The notes under the pieces were generated by a model. It was given only the letters and a program-made list of their open reading frames with translations, did not search any database and had not been told where the DNA came from. A stretch of DNA of 64,000 bases. Origin: Tenebrio molitor (Eukaryota > Arthropoda > Insecta > Coleoptera > Tenebrionidae). The DNA is taken from NCBI RefSeq assembly GCF_963966145.1, contig NC_091046.1, positions 310,001 through 374,000 on the forward strand, read 5' to 3'. Numbering within the stretch: the stretch's first letter is position 1; every line of letters begins with the position of its first letter. Both the position numbers and the translations under genes were made by a program. Below, one piece after another: positions 28,401-39,035 of the stretch.

Positions 28401-31400
28401 ACGCTAATTTTTCAACCTTCTGTTAACTTTTGTCCTCATGAAAATATTCAACCCAGTTTTGTAGTAAAGTTGTGGGATATCATAATGTATGATGTATGTA
28501 TTGAAATAATTCCAATTTAATAACCAGAAGCAAGGAATAAGTTAGCAAAAAGACGTTTGCTTCAATTTTAAATTTTCAGTAGGCTAAAATTGCACCTGAC
28601 ATTTGTAATTTTGATATGTAATTGATTGTGTAATTGCTTAACGGCCTATGGAAGCCATTTGGAACATTTCATTTAATTTTTATTAATGTAAAGAACCTTG
28701 TTATAAATAATTAATCTATCATTATTAAATGTAAAATGTTAATGTTCAGACAATTTTTTGCAAATAACATTTGGTTTGTAAATTGCCTATTACAACCATT
28801 TAGGTATTACAAAATGAAGTAAATGACTAGATAATATTATTGTTTATTCTAAAAACAACGCTTGGCTTTGTAATTTTCACAAAAATAAAACGGGGTTGAA
28901 AATAGTATAATCTGTTTCAAAATCAAAAATCCACCAACACTGCATTCTTTATCGAAAATACAACCGACAACGTCGCCAACTTTTGTTTTTAGTGTGTTTG
29001 CAAGTGTCAGAAAAAAGTGGAGTTATGAAAGAAAACTGTTGACAATTGTTTAGGTCGTAATTTATCATGTTTTTTATTCTCATTTTATTATATCACTCAA
29101 AAGTTATGATACGGTAGCTACCACCTTTTTGTACATAATAATTATTTTGTGTCACGTAAATAAACTCAACAGTTCCATGTCAAATTTTGGCAGGAGGTTG
29201 GGCCAACCCAAAAAATGAAACTTATTCTAGGGATTTCTTTTTTTCTGCCAACATAATTCAACAGGTGGTGGATTTTTGATTTTGAAACAGATTATAGTTT
29301 ATTTAACAAATTCGTGTGTAAATTGGGCTTTTTTTGGCATGAGTGCCAAAAAAGGCCCACTTTACACACGAACGAGTTGAATACAACGTTTTTTTATTCG
29401 AGGAGCCCGTTAAAGGCTCCAAATCGATTAAAATCTTCAAAATTAACTTGACGTTTCGTTTTGACAAGTTGTGACATTTATCAAAATCCGTTCACACAGG
29501 AGAAAATTCTCAAATTCTGACAGTGTCGAACCATTTATGTATAATGTTGCAGCTGCAATTTCCTATTAAATAGAGCTCAATCGCTTTTTTAATTAGACAT
29601 TTTACGGCAAAATGTGTCGAGTTAATTTCTCCGGTGATATTATGTTTCACTCAGGCCTAATTAAGCAAGACATCATTCAGTAATCTTCCCATGTCTCAGT
29701 GTGGTTAAACAATGGTTTTTAAAAAATAAAAGTGGGTGAAACGGGAGATACACGTTTATTTTACATTGTGAATCCATCAGTACTTTTTAATTTGTGAACT
29801 GCGAAACCTCACTTACCTCAAACGTATTAAACTGTACAACAATTGACTTATAATAATAATTAGTGTGTAATAGTTTTCCCCGAGAAAACAGCCCTTTCAA
29901 TTTGAATCATAAGTTGAAGTCACAAAGACTCACTAAAAATAGATGAATCGGACATCGAACGTAGATAAAATACACGTAAATACGTTTCGAGAACATAGTA
30001 GTGAACCCCTTGCTACGAGTAGACACATGGCTAGCACGTGATTAAACCACCCCGCTGCAGCTTAAAACTGCCAGGTGCAGCAAATGCGTTCCGCTTCCGT
30101 GCAGCTGCACAAATTTTTAGATTTGCGGTCTACTCCCGACACTAATTGAATTACCTACGTTAATTCAATTTTGTTAAAACTGTACAAATGTGACCGGCTC
30201 TATATAGTGTGATCACGGGATGAGTCCTGACTGAACAACATTTCATTTACTTCGAACGTAGGTAATCAGAATTTTTGATTGGGTGGTGTTAATGACTGAT
30301 AATAATTGATCGTGTGTTTCGGTCGCTTCGGTGACGTAATTTAGCACTAAAATTAACCTCGATACCATTATTCGGGCGTACGGACCAGTCGAAATATTTA
30401 TATTTGTAGTTGGTATTTACTAAAGATATGCGTTATTTTGATTTAAAAATCTATTTTGGTCATTTGTGATTCAGTCGTTTTCGAGTACACCGACGACCAA
30501 CCAGCTAATGCTGCGATTTATGTTTTGCCGGTGATTTTGTTAACGAAGTGATAATCGAGATGAATATAACGATATGTTGTTTCAAATTTAAGATACGGCA
30601 AGTATTGTTATTTCAATTTTACTTTTGTTTCTCTAAAACACATAACTGATGCCATTCATATACTAGCTTAATTCTTGTGATGACGGAGAGGTGAGATAAT
30701 CACTTGAAATTTAGAAACGTCTGGTTTTTTAATGCTCAAACACATTGTATGAATTGATAAATCGCAAATAATATGTTGTACCCTTGAACTAAATCTGTTT
30801 TGCTCGTGCTTTACATGTTCGCAACGTGAATTTTTTATGAAATAAATTTCGTTCTTGCTCATGTGAGTATAGATTGACTCTTGACAAAATTAGGGAAAAA
30901 TGAAAAAAAAAAATGTTATTAGGGGGAAGTTACCTTGTGAAGGTTCGAAACAGAATTTATCGGTCGACCCCACAACCGCCAATCTTTTGTTCACGTTTGA
31001 GCCCTCCCTTTCACAAAAGTGAAAATATCGTGATTAAATCGTAAATACGCCTTCGCTAAGAAACAATGGCGATGATGGGTCATTCCGACCGATTAGAGAG
31101 AGGTTATTAAATGCGAAACATCACCCGCGCAATTAACTTCCGTGACCAGCTTTCGTCACAATTCTTTTGAATATGTAAGCGAACCACACGGTTCACGTCT
31201 ATTGTGTTATGATGCACGACTTGAACAGAACTTTGTTGTACAATCTTCTTTACGAGCTTCTCCGTTCTTCGCCTGCGACAAGCGTACAATGCTGCAAAAA
31301 CCGTGGTATAGGTGCGCTAACGATGTGGGCTCCGAAGTAGGTGGAAGTTAAAGATCTTTCAGTTTCGTGATCTCGGAACGAAACTAAAAAAGAGAGCCTC

Positions 31401-34400
31401 ATCAATAAAATGTGAACTATTAATATTATTAATTAATTATAATTAGGTATAAATAATGATCTGATCTGGTGGATCAACGAGAAATAAGAAGCAAGGAATT
31501 ATGTGTTAGTTGCCTACTATCAAGTGTTAAATTGTAAAATAAGGCTCATGGGAAAACTACTTGCAGTTGCACAAGAATAATATTTATGAGCGGTGCGTAA
31601 ACGACTTACTATCACAAAGGTTGTAAATTTATTCTAATTATGCAAAGTGCAAACTAGTAATCCTAACGTGTAGTTAATATTAACTAAAACACAATAAATG
31701 TTAACGGAAATAAAAGCTGGAAGTATATAAATTTTCGCACGATCGTGTTTTTTCACCAGCATTGTTGATGTACGTTGCATTTACAAAACCCTGGCTGGTT
31801 TCCATAGGAACCAAATAAGGATCGGTGCGATTATGAAATATAACAGCTCGAATGCTGTTATGTTCAACCATTTAATAAGTGCTAACAAGACAACAGTTTA
31901 GTTGTATAATAAACCGCATGTTTTTTTTTTTTTGTAAAATCTGTCAAAATGGGATATTCTCTTACCTTTTTGTACATATGTACATGCAGGGCGTTTTCGA
32001 AGTTGAGGCGTTCTTTTTAACATGCCATAGTATGCGTTGTTGTAAAGAGTTTTAGCCAAAATCACCTTAATAGAATGTGTACGGCAATGAAGATAGAATA
32101 AGTTAATTTTTTTGAAATTTTTGAAACCAGTCCTGCTCAAATTTGCGCTGATTTGTTAGAAATTAGAGACGTTAATCAAAAATTCTTATGAATAATGTAT
32201 AGTAGGTACCTCGTGTTAAAAGGAACGCCTCAACTTCGAAAACACCCTGTATATTCAGTCGCGCAAAAAATAGTACATATACACTGTTATTAAGCTCTTC
32301 TAACAGAATCTCGGAAAGTCAAAAGCTCCACTGTGTCTTTCAAACAAACCTCTCTTCTACATTCGGTTATATTGCCTTTACCAATCACATAGCGTAATAG
32401 ACAGGCTGAAATCGAAACACATCAGAATATTAAAACCCTAGGATCTTCAGATAAGTCACGTGCATTCAGTTTTGCCCTAGACCTCCGCATGAGGGCAGAA
32501 ATGCCATGTAAAGTTTAACCACAAAAAATGAGTACAAGAATAATAAGATTAAAAACAAAGTTATCGAGTGCAACACAAAAAAGGTGCAAAAAGTTCTTGG
32601 TTTTCATTCATAGTATTCTTACACGTTTTTGCGGTTCCGTGTATTTAAAGTGTTTTTGGGCTATTTCATTCATAGTGAGATTTTGTGTCTGTTTTAAAAG
32701 AGTTTTTTTGTTCGACACTGTCAGAATTTGAGAATTTTCTCCTGTATGAACGGGTTTTTATAAATCTCACAACTTGTCAAAACGAAACGTCAAGCTAATT
32801 TTAAAGATGTTAAGCGATTTGGAGCCTTTAAGGGGCTCGTCGAATAAAAAAACGTCGTTTTAAACTGGTCGACTCATGCCATAAAGAACCCAATTTACAC
32901 ACGAACTCGTAATATGCTATTTTGCGGCTATAATCGATTAATTAGAGCGTCCAGGACCGTCTCGTTCGAGACGGAATTAAGTTAAATTGGACTTTATGAA
33001 TTTAAAATGTTTTACCTCATTTTCGATTTATTCACTTATTGAAGATACGTACTCTGGCTTACATATTATCATGCATTTCAATTTCACCCTGTACATATTA
33101 TGAAAGCGTGGCTCGCGAAAGATTCAAAGTGCATTTGAAGTACATATTATTTACTTTGCTAAATAATTGTTATCTGCCAATTTAACAGTTTTTGAGAAAT
33201 CTCATAAAATGTGTTATTTTAGAGGGAAACGAACTATCGTAAAAAATGACTGATATTATCGCAATAAAAATGAACAAATACATTTACCAAATATTGGGTT
33301 AAATTAACAGTGACGATTACTTTTATGGGAGTTTTTTCTGAAATGAGTGTGTCGTCTTTAAGGTGAAAACAGCCTGATATTTTCGTTATTTTTGACTATA
33401 AACACAAGTCTATTACTAAAGAGATTTGAATTTTTGCACAGTTGTAGAACTTCATGAGATGCATTTTTCACTCAACCGTTCATTGGTCCTGATTGAGGGT
33501 CTCTCATTTTCTAACAAATTTTCTACAAAATTTAGCATCGTGTCAAACTAGCTTAAGTTGGAAACCCAGCCAACTGCGATCTCGCTAATAGAGCCAATTC
33601 GAAATATTTTGCCGAAATCCGTATCCGAGTTGATCGGACATGAACATGAAGCTAACTGGACCCGACTTGGGTCGCATTTCTTAACATTACAATATGGGGA
33701 AATCCGTTTGTTACCGAATACAGAAGTGAAATTATGTTCAGATCTTTTATTTTTGTTTCCACTGTGGCACATTGATAAAGACATAAAGTTGTTAATTTCT
33801 CTACTTGATAAACGCACATCCACAAACAGAAATGTTAAGACTTTTCAATTAACAATTCAAAGAACGCATTCGAAGCACTAGACCAGATAAGTAGAATTAA
33901 AATGATAACACGCATATGTCAAATGTGATGATAAACGCTGAATTTGTGATAAATCTACGTTAGCAGTCTTTTGCCCTTGACTTTGAATGCCATCACGCAA
34001 AAAAATTCATTCTCGAACGAACAGTGAAGATTTTTACGTTTTTGAACTAACGTGTGTTCCAACACTAGATTAATAAAAATAAGCTGATCATTCTTCGACA
34101 TTTGCATCAAACGATCGAGAGTAACGTTTCATTTATTACGAAACGTATAAAAGAGTTCTAAATACTTTTACCATTGTATAGGTTTTTGCTCGGGCTTCCA
34201 GGGGACTGTAATTCGTGTCGCAACGTTTCTGGCGGAAGTTCAAGTGAAAAGCATTATCATCTACTTTCTAGACAATTTTATTATGCTGATAATACGATTG
34301 AAACGTAAAGTTCTATGACAATTTGGTAGTTTGAGGTAAAAGTCACTAGTTGGCAAATAATTTTTACAGATGTAGACCACCTGCTGTTAAATTTGCGGTG

Positions 34401-37400
34401 TCTAACCTTTATAGTTTGCCCAACTAAATTTTCCAAATGTCAAGATTAGGTTGCACTTAATTAATCAATCACCCTTACTCCCCGCAACGTAGAAAGTTAA
34501 ACGGAAACTCTGCTAACGGATACGTTAAAAAATCAGTTTCTAACTTTTTTCACTTCTTCTCCGCCTTCGATTGTATTTTTTTACATCGATGTCAGAAATT
34601 CACTAGAATCGAAAAACTGTAATTGTCATTTCCGGGGGAGGAGGCTATTCGTTCCACAGATGCACACGTGTACACATTGGATCTGGTAGTTTTCAAATAA
34701 TTTAAGTCATCTATGCCACTGACGATAAATGATCGTACGATGCAGAGACTTGTAATCGATTCATTCGAACGATTATTGTGCTAAGACTGGTTTATTTTGA
34801 CTTGCCTGACGACTTTCTTCTCGCTTCATAATTTACTTGGAATGCTACTTAAAGACAGATGTTGTACAGTTTGAGATAGAAATCAACCAATGGCATGATA
34901 AGAGAACAGTGGCCCCGATAGAAACATTAATTATTAAGGAACGATTGATCTCAATTATTTGGGACTCGCGTCAAGGTTAAATTTAATAAGTCATATTTGT
35001 GTGTTATGCAATAAAGTTAGTGGAGCGTATTATTATGGAGAATTCTATTAATTGCAAGAATGTACGGTCGCAGCACAAGGAGACTTAAAAAAAAACATAA
35101 AAAACTGCCGTTTTTGTACTGTAATGAAGTTGCCAATTAAAAAAAAACATTTTAATCTTGGGAAGTCAATTTTTACCTATACAGTGTGGAAACCACTTAT
35201 GGAATAAATTCAGTAATTTCAAAACTAATGACATTTGTCAAAAACGCTGAAACAGGTCGATTTTTATTTCTCATGGTGCGTATTTTAAGTTGCTTCACTT
35301 GTTCATGACGTCATCCATTTTTGAGCTATAACGTCATCACCATTTTTTTTTAAATGACAACACTGACTTTTTTCTTCTTTTTCTGATAGACCTTACTACT
35401 ACCTAAACGATTAATGAAAAAAAATGGTACCTTAGATAACAATTTTTTTGAGAAAATGACAAAGTTTACTTCAAAAATTTAATTTAATTTTTAATGTAAA
35501 AATTTTAATTGACCTTAAACAGAAAGAAACAAACATCTGAGGTTAACAATAAAATGTAACGCAAATGTTGAAATTACCCCCCGCCAACTTTTGGCACTGT
35601 ACACCGCGCTCAATAATGTCAGGGCTGATTTGTTCCATTTCAGCGCGAATTCTCTGTCATAAATCTTCTAAATTGTTTGGTCTATTAAAGTAAACCCTCG
35701 ATTTTAAAAAACCAAATTAAATTAAATTTTTGAAATAAAATTTGTTATTTTCTCAAAAAAATTGTTACGTAAGGTACCAATTTTTTTCATTCATCGTTTA
35801 GGTAGTAGGAAGGACTATCAGCGTTTTCGGCAAATGTCATTAGTTTTGAAATTACTGAATTTATTCCATAAGTAATTTCCACACTGTATAATTATAAGAA
35901 CTTTTGATTATGATAATAACACATTTATATTGTTTAAGAGAAAGGGAATTAATGAAAACTTTATTTTGATTATGTTAATATGACTATTGCTCGATTTTTA
36001 CCTTACCGTCGTTGTTTCAGAAGCCAGTCCAAGGCCTCATATCTGGCGTCGCGGCGCGACAAAGATCGAATAGTTCCCGATTCAGAAATCGGAAGTTATA
36101 AACGCACCATGTCTCCCAACGGTCACGACGTCAACACCGAAACGATCGCAGAGCCTGCATCTCAAAAGGAATCTATCTGGTCACTCAACCGAACCAATAA
36201 AGACTTGGTCAAAAACAACAATAACACAAACTTGTTAAGAAGATCATCAATGAACGATAAAGCTAGCAAGAAATCTCAGATGCACGATACGAGGTGTGAT
36301 GAGAAAGAAGACATGAAAGTGATCCTACCCGATGTTCTGCCGATAAACGCAAAAATGCTCGGCAGTAGATCTCAACAACACAACAGACCAACGAATTTGA
36401 ATCTAGTGGAAAACGCCACAAAGAAACCGTCACCCCCGACCTCCCCCGTGAAGACGCCGCCCAGAGGGTCACCGTTTGCCCCTCTGCGATCAACAAGTTT
36501 ATCCAACGCACCCTTGTTAGCATCGTACATTAAACCCGTTTCACCGAATGAGTCTCCGCCTACGCCCAAGATTAAACCGTCGTTGTCGCCGACTTTGCCA
36601 TTGAAACTACCACCTCTAAGAACGTCACCCGTAGTTCCGTCACCTAGCGGTAGTCCTCTACAAAACACACCTTTAAGTTCCCCAAATTCATCCTCTAAGC
36701 CGTCATCTCCAGACATCTCCCCTGCTACAGCACCCGAACATAGCGAAGAATGCCCTCAAGTCATCGAAGGTTTGCAATTGATTCAACGGACCGAAGTGGT
36801 ATTGAGGGTGAACACTTCCACTACTGATGCCGCTTCGCAAACGGAAAAAGAGGAACTGCTCCCGACACCACTACCAACTAGGAGGAAGTTACAGGAAGAG
36901 ATCGAGTGTGAAAAGTTGAGTGAAGATTTCGTTAATCATTTACCTACATCGGATAGATTGAAAGAACTTTTAGGTAATAGTAACGTAGAGTTTTTTTGTT
37001 TGAAAGAAACCAAAATTGTCGATTTCAGTGCCAGGTCCTGATCATAAGAAACCCACGGATTACGTTCAAGGATTGTTCAAAGTTGAAGTGACTTCGAGGC
37101 CGAGGCCTAATAATTCACCTTTTAGAAGTAGAAATAATACCCCTAGTAGTAGTCCCCCTCCCACTATTACAACTGCTGTCAGCCCCAGTACATCGTCATC
37201 TAAAATAAAGTATAAACATTCAAGTTTAATCGACGACGGATTTTATTGAATCATTTTGTATTTTCAGTTCGATAACTTCTCCGATGAGTTCCATATTAGA
37301 ACCGACAAGTCCTCTATCCGGAACTTCAACTTATTTCACAATTTCAGAACCAAAAGCAAGATTTTTAACTAGGTATAGTCAAGACATGAACCAATGTCAT

Positions 37401-38077
37401 ATCGTCAAAGATACCAAAGATCTCACCATAAAAAAGGTAAAATCCTTATTGCGTCTTTTTCGAATTGATTTGTTACTGTTAAATCGTCCTTCAGGAAGAA
37501 TTAGTAAATCGTCTAGACCGCAAACTGGAAGTTTTACGTTCCGAACAATTAGTCGTATCGGAAGAATGTAAAATTAATGACGATTTAGGTGATAATGTTG
37601 AGGCTCACATTCGCAGGTTAGCGCGACCGCACGAAGCGGACAAATTTCGTTTACATATCGAAGAAGTGGGTAAAATTACTAGCCTTCTTCTGGGATTATC
37701 TGGAAGATTGGCGAGAGCCGAAAACGCTTTAATGGGGATGTCCGAAGATCACCCAGAGAGAGTACGTTCCGTGACTCCCGATTTGAAAGTGAATTAACTT
37801 GTTTTTTTTTTTGTAGAGAATACTAGAGAGCAAACGGGATAAACTTCTTGAACAGTTAGAAGAGGCCAAAAAACTGAAGGAGTGCATCGACCGACGCAGC
37901 GTTAACGTCTCCAATATTCTTTACAAGTACTTAAATTCCGAAGAATACACTGACTACGACCATTTTATTAACATGAAGGCGAAACTAATAATGGATTCGA
38001 AAGAAATCGCCGACAAGATCAAGCTAGGGGAGGAGCAATTGTTAGCCTTAAAAGAAACACTAATCATCGCAGACTGA
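10053..38077 (+). CDS. Shroom: actin/Rho-kinase scaffold, eight coding exons
   Basis: The coding sequence joins 10053-10436, 10949-11820, 11877-13106, 36021-36973, 37029-37209, 37268-37436, 37495-37761 and 37817-38077. Every junction is GT-AG and in phase, giving 1,438 residues. The last about 175 residues (exons 7-8) form a long charged helical region that matches the ASD2 domain defining the Shroom family. ASD2 binds Rho kinase and drives apical actomyosin contraction. The rest is low-complexity, rich in Ser/Pro, with polyproline stretches near residues 590-605. No PDZ domain is encoded here. An in-frame stop just upstream of the start means any PDZ-containing form would need other exons. 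Intron 3 is 22.9 kb and full of transposon debris, while the introns around exons 5-8 are 55-58 bp. Family assignment rests on ASD2 and is firm. The N-terminal boundary and any extra exons inside intron 3 are less sure. Confidence 0.88.
10437..10948 (+). other. Shroom intron 1
   Basis: A 512-bp AT-rich intron with a GTGAGT donor and TTTTTTTGTTGCAG acceptor. No further feature was seen. Confidence 0.75.
10949..11820 (+). CDS. Shroom exon 2 (residues 129-419)
   Basis: Starts KLKTVIERCERIPPEMYESR, a short amphipathic and probably conserved segment, then a YG/DY-rich part containing RLYLPHVDRDGKPIGDTDYM. The rest is Ser/Thr-rich and probably disordered. The donor is CCAG|GTACGT, leaving two bases of an Arg codon. 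The 56-bp intron that follows contains an ATG that could mislead a gene finder. Confidence 0.85.
11877..13106 (+). CDS. Shroom exon 3 (residues 419-829), polyproline region
   Basis: Opens with a charged helical stretch (VADRISELEKQQKYSYLDPD), then disordered sequence. Proline clusters occur at SPDLPPPSPP and DDPLPPPPPECDDW, suitable for EVH1, profilin or SH3 partners, although the partner is inference. It ends at TCTTT|GTAAGTA in phase 2. The split Leu codon is completed exactly by the acceptor at 36020. Confidence 0.85.
13251..13490. mobile_element. 240-bp MITE nested in the mariner-type element
   Basis: Inverted ends TAACGGGTGACTATTAAAAT (28 bp matched) sit wholly inside the larger element, so it inserted later. 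It is non-coding. Confidence 0.85.
13907..14209 (-). pseudogene. Truncated mariner-type transposase (N- and C-ends fused)
   Basis: A 100-residue open frame. Its start (SSSEYIDIVMVYGEAL) resembles the N-terminal DUF4817 part of mariner-type transposases. From about residue 34 it reads the end of such proteins: FFLWGY-like SYFLWGYMKDLVY, then a helical segment, and the terminal GGHFEHFL. The central DDE core, roughly 200 or more residues, is missing, so it cannot catalyse transposition. The intact frame across the deletion suggests a recent or neutral loss. Confidence 0.8.
14913..15484. mobile_element. 572-bp inverted-repeat element, copy A
   Basis: Ends CACTGAGT... and ...ACTCACTG are flanked by TA. 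A near-identical inner pair of about 45 bp contains GCTAATTTTTCAACCCCCTG. A second copy, inverted and truncated, lies at 28386-28905. Confidence 0.8.
15563..16300. mobile_element. 738-bp element with CAGGGTGATTC ends
   Basis: Terminal inverted repeats of about 30 bp (CAGGGTGATTCATCTTTTAC) with TA on each side. The interior is AT-rich with no intact frame. It is probably a non-autonomous mariner-type element. Confidence 0.85.
16841..16933. repeat. Short foldback repeat
   Basis: Arms of about 19 bp (TTATAAGAAGCATTTTATCG and its complement) enclose a GC-richer core containing ACGACGAGCTTGCGAGGAG. Similar architecture occurs at 20820-20970 and 54789-54908. Confidence 0.6.
17374..17633. mobile_element. 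260-bp MITE
   Basis: Inverted ends with GGGTGATTTTAAA and a second matched block TGTGACTTTTTTTC, flanked by TA. No coding capacity. Confidence 0.8.
17749..17879. mobile_element. 130-bp hairpin MITE
   Basis: Arms of about 38 bp (ATCTGTTCACGTTGGAATGA and complement) are almost identical and enclose about 50 bp. It is palindromic along most of its length. Confidence 0.8.
19031..19160. mobile_element. 130-bp MITE, CAGTGGCAAGC ends
   Basis: Inverted ends read CAGTGGCAAGCAAAAAAAGT, with about 27 matched bases including GTGAAACATCAAA. TA lies on each side. The right-hand TA is shared with the next MITE. Confidence 0.8.
19163..19424. mobile_element. 262-bp MITE, CAGTTGCGGCC ends
   Basis: Inverted ends read CAGTTGCGGCCAAATAAAA with TA on each side. 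It abuts the preceding MITE and shares its TA, so the two insertions used the same target dinucleotide. Confidence 0.8.
20820..21050. repeat. Foldback plus threefold TTTTTCTACGACC motif
   Basis: An imperfect inverted structure (GTACAATAGTATATAT... and ...GTAAGGTACTATAC) encloses a GAGCAACGAAGGAGCGAG core. Three copies of TTTTTCTACGACC follow at irregular spacing. No similarity to a named element was recognised. Confidence 0.45.
21462..21570 (+). repeat. Small inverted-repeat insertion with tRNA-like B box
   Basis: The sequence is bounded by CAGAATATAGCCT and its inverted copy AGGCTATATTCTG. Inside is GGTTCGAGTCC at 21513-21523, a perfect match to the tRNA B box, preceded by an A-box-like CGGCTCAGGGA. 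An A-rich tract precedes the right end. It does not fold as a full tRNA. It could be a tRNA-derived SINE fragment. Confidence 0.5.
21690..22205 (+). pseudogene. Degenerate mariner-type transposase, C-terminal half
   Basis: Broken frames read in order NVWCGIFGDS, PFFIDNSLNQTKY, then a HQDGAIPHN-like catalytic block. RWPARSPDLNPLDFF follows, the usual block around the third catalytic Asp. Several stops and frameshifts separate the pieces, so it is inactive. It lies within the terminal repeats of the 1.48-kb element. Confidence 0.8.
23486..23710. mobile_element. 225-bp MITE, CACTGGCGGCC ends
   Basis: Inverted ends of about 29 bp contain GGCGGCCATTAATTTGGAAA. TA flanks both sides. No coding capacity. 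Confidence 0.85.
24130..24400 (+). promoter_or_regulatory. Candidate internal promoter in Shroom intron 3
   Basis: A locally GC-richer stretch with a TATAAA at 24296-24301 preceded by CTGGTG. A short ACT-triplet tract (24328-24350) follows. It could be an alternative start for a short Shroom form or an unrelated transcript. No downstream coding exon was linked to it. Confidence 0.25.
26884..27394. mobile_element. 511-bp element, CAGGGTGATTCTGAAATAAG ends
   Basis: Terminal inverted repeats of about 32 bp flanked by TA. The interior is non-coding. The first ten bases are shared with the element at 15563, so the families may be related. Confidence 0.85.
27849..28040 (-). pseudogene. Mariner-type transposase fragment
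   Basis: A - strand frame reads MQDGAQPHTHRD, a block around the second catalytic Asp. It continues RWIGRNGSTAWPSRYPDLN, the block around the third catalytic Asp of mariner-type transposases. It is short, interrupted on both sides, and no terminal repeats were assigned. Confidence 0.75.
28386..28905. mobile_element. Inverted-repeat element, copy B, truncated
   Basis: The sequence matches 14913-15484 along its length in the opposite orientation (for example ATGACTAGATAATATTATTG). Its right end is cut at 28905 by the MITE inserted there. Confidence 0.8.
28906..29296. mobile_element. 391-bp MITE truncating the preceding repeat
   Basis: Inverted ends TATAATCTGTTTCAAAATCA run about 31 bp. Because copy B stops at its left end, this element is younger or marks a breakpoint. 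Confidence 0.8.
29310..29531 (-). repeat. Dispersed repeat family, copy 1 (inverted)
   Basis: It shares long blocks with 32711-32910 and 54049-54222, including CGACACTGTCAGAATTTGAG and TTTACACACGAA. A 60-bp hairpin (TTCGTGTGTAAATTGGGC and complement) lies at its left end, 29310-29372. Confidence 0.8.
30035..30240 (+). promoter_or_regulatory. Candidate promoter with E-boxes and TATA
   Basis: The stretch has CACGTG at 30035-30040, CAGGTG at 30072-30077, CAGCTG at 30102-30107 and a TATATAG at 30201. A start would be expected near 30231. Its position 5.8 kb before Shroom exon 4 would suit a short isoform carrying only the 3' exons. No first exon was demonstrated. Confidence 0.3.
31987..32249. 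mobile_element. 263-bp MITE, CAGGGCGTTTTCGAAG ends
   Basis: Terminal inverted repeats of about 35 bp including AGTTGAGGCGTTC and its complement. The target duplication is not clean on the left. Open frames inside are incidental. Confidence 0.8.
32711..32910 (+). repeat. Dispersed repeat family, copy 2
   Basis: Direct copy of the family seen at 54049-54222 and inverted at 29310-29531. Shared blocks include GATTTGGAGCCTTTAAGGGG and ATTTACACACGAACTC. Ends are not bounded by clear inverted repeats. Confidence 0.8.
35182..35886 (-). mobile_element. 705-bp element with CAGTGTGGAAA ends and transposase tail
   Basis: Terminal inverted repeats of about 55 bp are flanked by TA. On the - strand, 35570-35690 reads a decayed C-terminal transposase segment (NNLED..., RIRAEMEQI). 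The interior matches the element at 51077-51929 although the termini differ. Confidence 0.8.
36021..37436 (+). CDS. Shroom exons 4-6 (residues 829-1263)
   Basis: Exons 36021-36973, 37029-37209 and 37268-37436 are separated by introns of 55 and 58 bp. Exon 4 is very Pro/Ser-rich with repeated SP and PP motifs (for example PTSPVKTPPRGSPF) and ends with a DRLKELLG helix. Exon 5 starts VPGPDHKKPTDYVQGLF, a short conserved-looking motif. Exon 6 leads into the coiled coil. The donor used at 37209 (AAA|GTATAA) is weak, and the phase supports it. Confidence 0.82.
37495..38077 (+). CDS. Shroom exons 7-8, ASD2 domain (residues 1264-1438)
   Basis: Exons 37495-37761 and 37817-38077 encode EELVNRLDRKLEVLRSEQ... 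through ...KETLIIAD and the stop TGA. Heptad-like hydrophobic spacing, the LLLGLSGRLARAENAL block and the ending ADKIKLGEEQLLALKETL match the Shroom ASD2. In known structures ASD2 forms a segmented coiled coil that binds the coiled-coil region of Rho kinase. Confidence 0.92.
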
Positions 38078-39035
38078 CTCGCGTAATATAATATGTTGTT
38101 AAGTAATGTAGTGTAAAGTAATATGCTTTACCATTCGAGTTTTATCGAATGTGCCTAGTCCAGTGACATTTCCTTTGCTTTCTCGAAACTTCCGATCTTA
38201 ACCAGACGGGGATTTTTTTTTATGTAATATACATACCTTAAGTATATTTTAAACGAAATGTGTTTAGTTTACATTAATTTAATTTGTAAAATTAGCTGTA
38301 CTCGTGGTATTTCGAATATTTCTTTCGGTTCGATTCGATTTATTTGACAATACCATGTCTGTAGGGTGTACCTCGCAACATCTACTTTGAGCTTATCGGT
38401 AGATTTGGCTGCTTAAGTCCAGTTGATGTCTCTTACCATTTACAAAAATGGCCATGACGACATCATCAGAGCAGAATAGGCTGTTACATTGTGCATTTTC
38501 ATATTTAGTTAAAACATATTTATATAAGTGCAAATATGGTAATCGTATGAATGAAGAAATCCCAACAATATTTGCAGCGATTTACCTCTCTGTTTTATTA
38601 ATTTATTTTCAAATTTTTCTTAGTCACGTCGAAGTTAAATTAAATGCTGTGGATTTTGTGGGGTTACCTTCTTTTATAAGATATTACCTAATACATCTTC
38701 CTACCAAGTATTTAATTATGTCTTAGGTGTACAAATCAAAATTATAGCCTATCGAATTTCTTTCATTTCGTTGGAAACAATTGTATATATTATTTGTATG
38801 TATTTAAAATGAAATCGAATGTGGTGCTCTGGAAAATTTTTAATGTTTTTTTTAAATTAATTTGTTGCAATGTGATTCTTTCGTTTATATATTTTAAACT
38901 GAATCGAATGTATTTTTCTTACATATTTTTAATATATGTTTAAGTGTGTTATTTACGTGCATACATACATCAAATCTAAATAGATTATTTTAAGCTTTAT
39001 GCATCGCTTGCAATAAATAACAGAATAACATTTAG
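38078..39035 (+). other. Shroom 3' untranslated region with polyA signal
   Basis: AT-rich sequence after the TGA. The best polyadenylation signal is AATAAA at 39012-39017, predicting an end near 39035. A 92-residue open frame inside (38448-38726) has no supporting features. Confidence 0.6.

Larger units (their letters stand above)
13107..36020 (+). other. Shroom intron 3 (22.9 kb), transposon-rich
   Basis: Between a GTAAGTA donor and a TTGTTTCAG acceptor with matching phase. It holds at least a dozen MITEs or larger inverted-repeat elements and three transposase relics, listed separately, plus two candidate internal promoters near 24296 and 30201. No convincing Shroom exon was recognised inside. 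The stretches 22535-23485, 24400-26883, 29532-30030, 30240-31986 and 32911-35181 show nothing I can name. Confidence 0.75.

Noticed and set aside
33548..33881. Overlapping frames of 107 and 91 codons on opposite strands
   Set aside because: No recognisable motif on either strand and no exon signals. Treated as chance.
38448..38726. 92-codon frame after the Shroom stop
   Set aside because: It lies within the presumed 3' UTR, is AT-driven, and has no supporting features.
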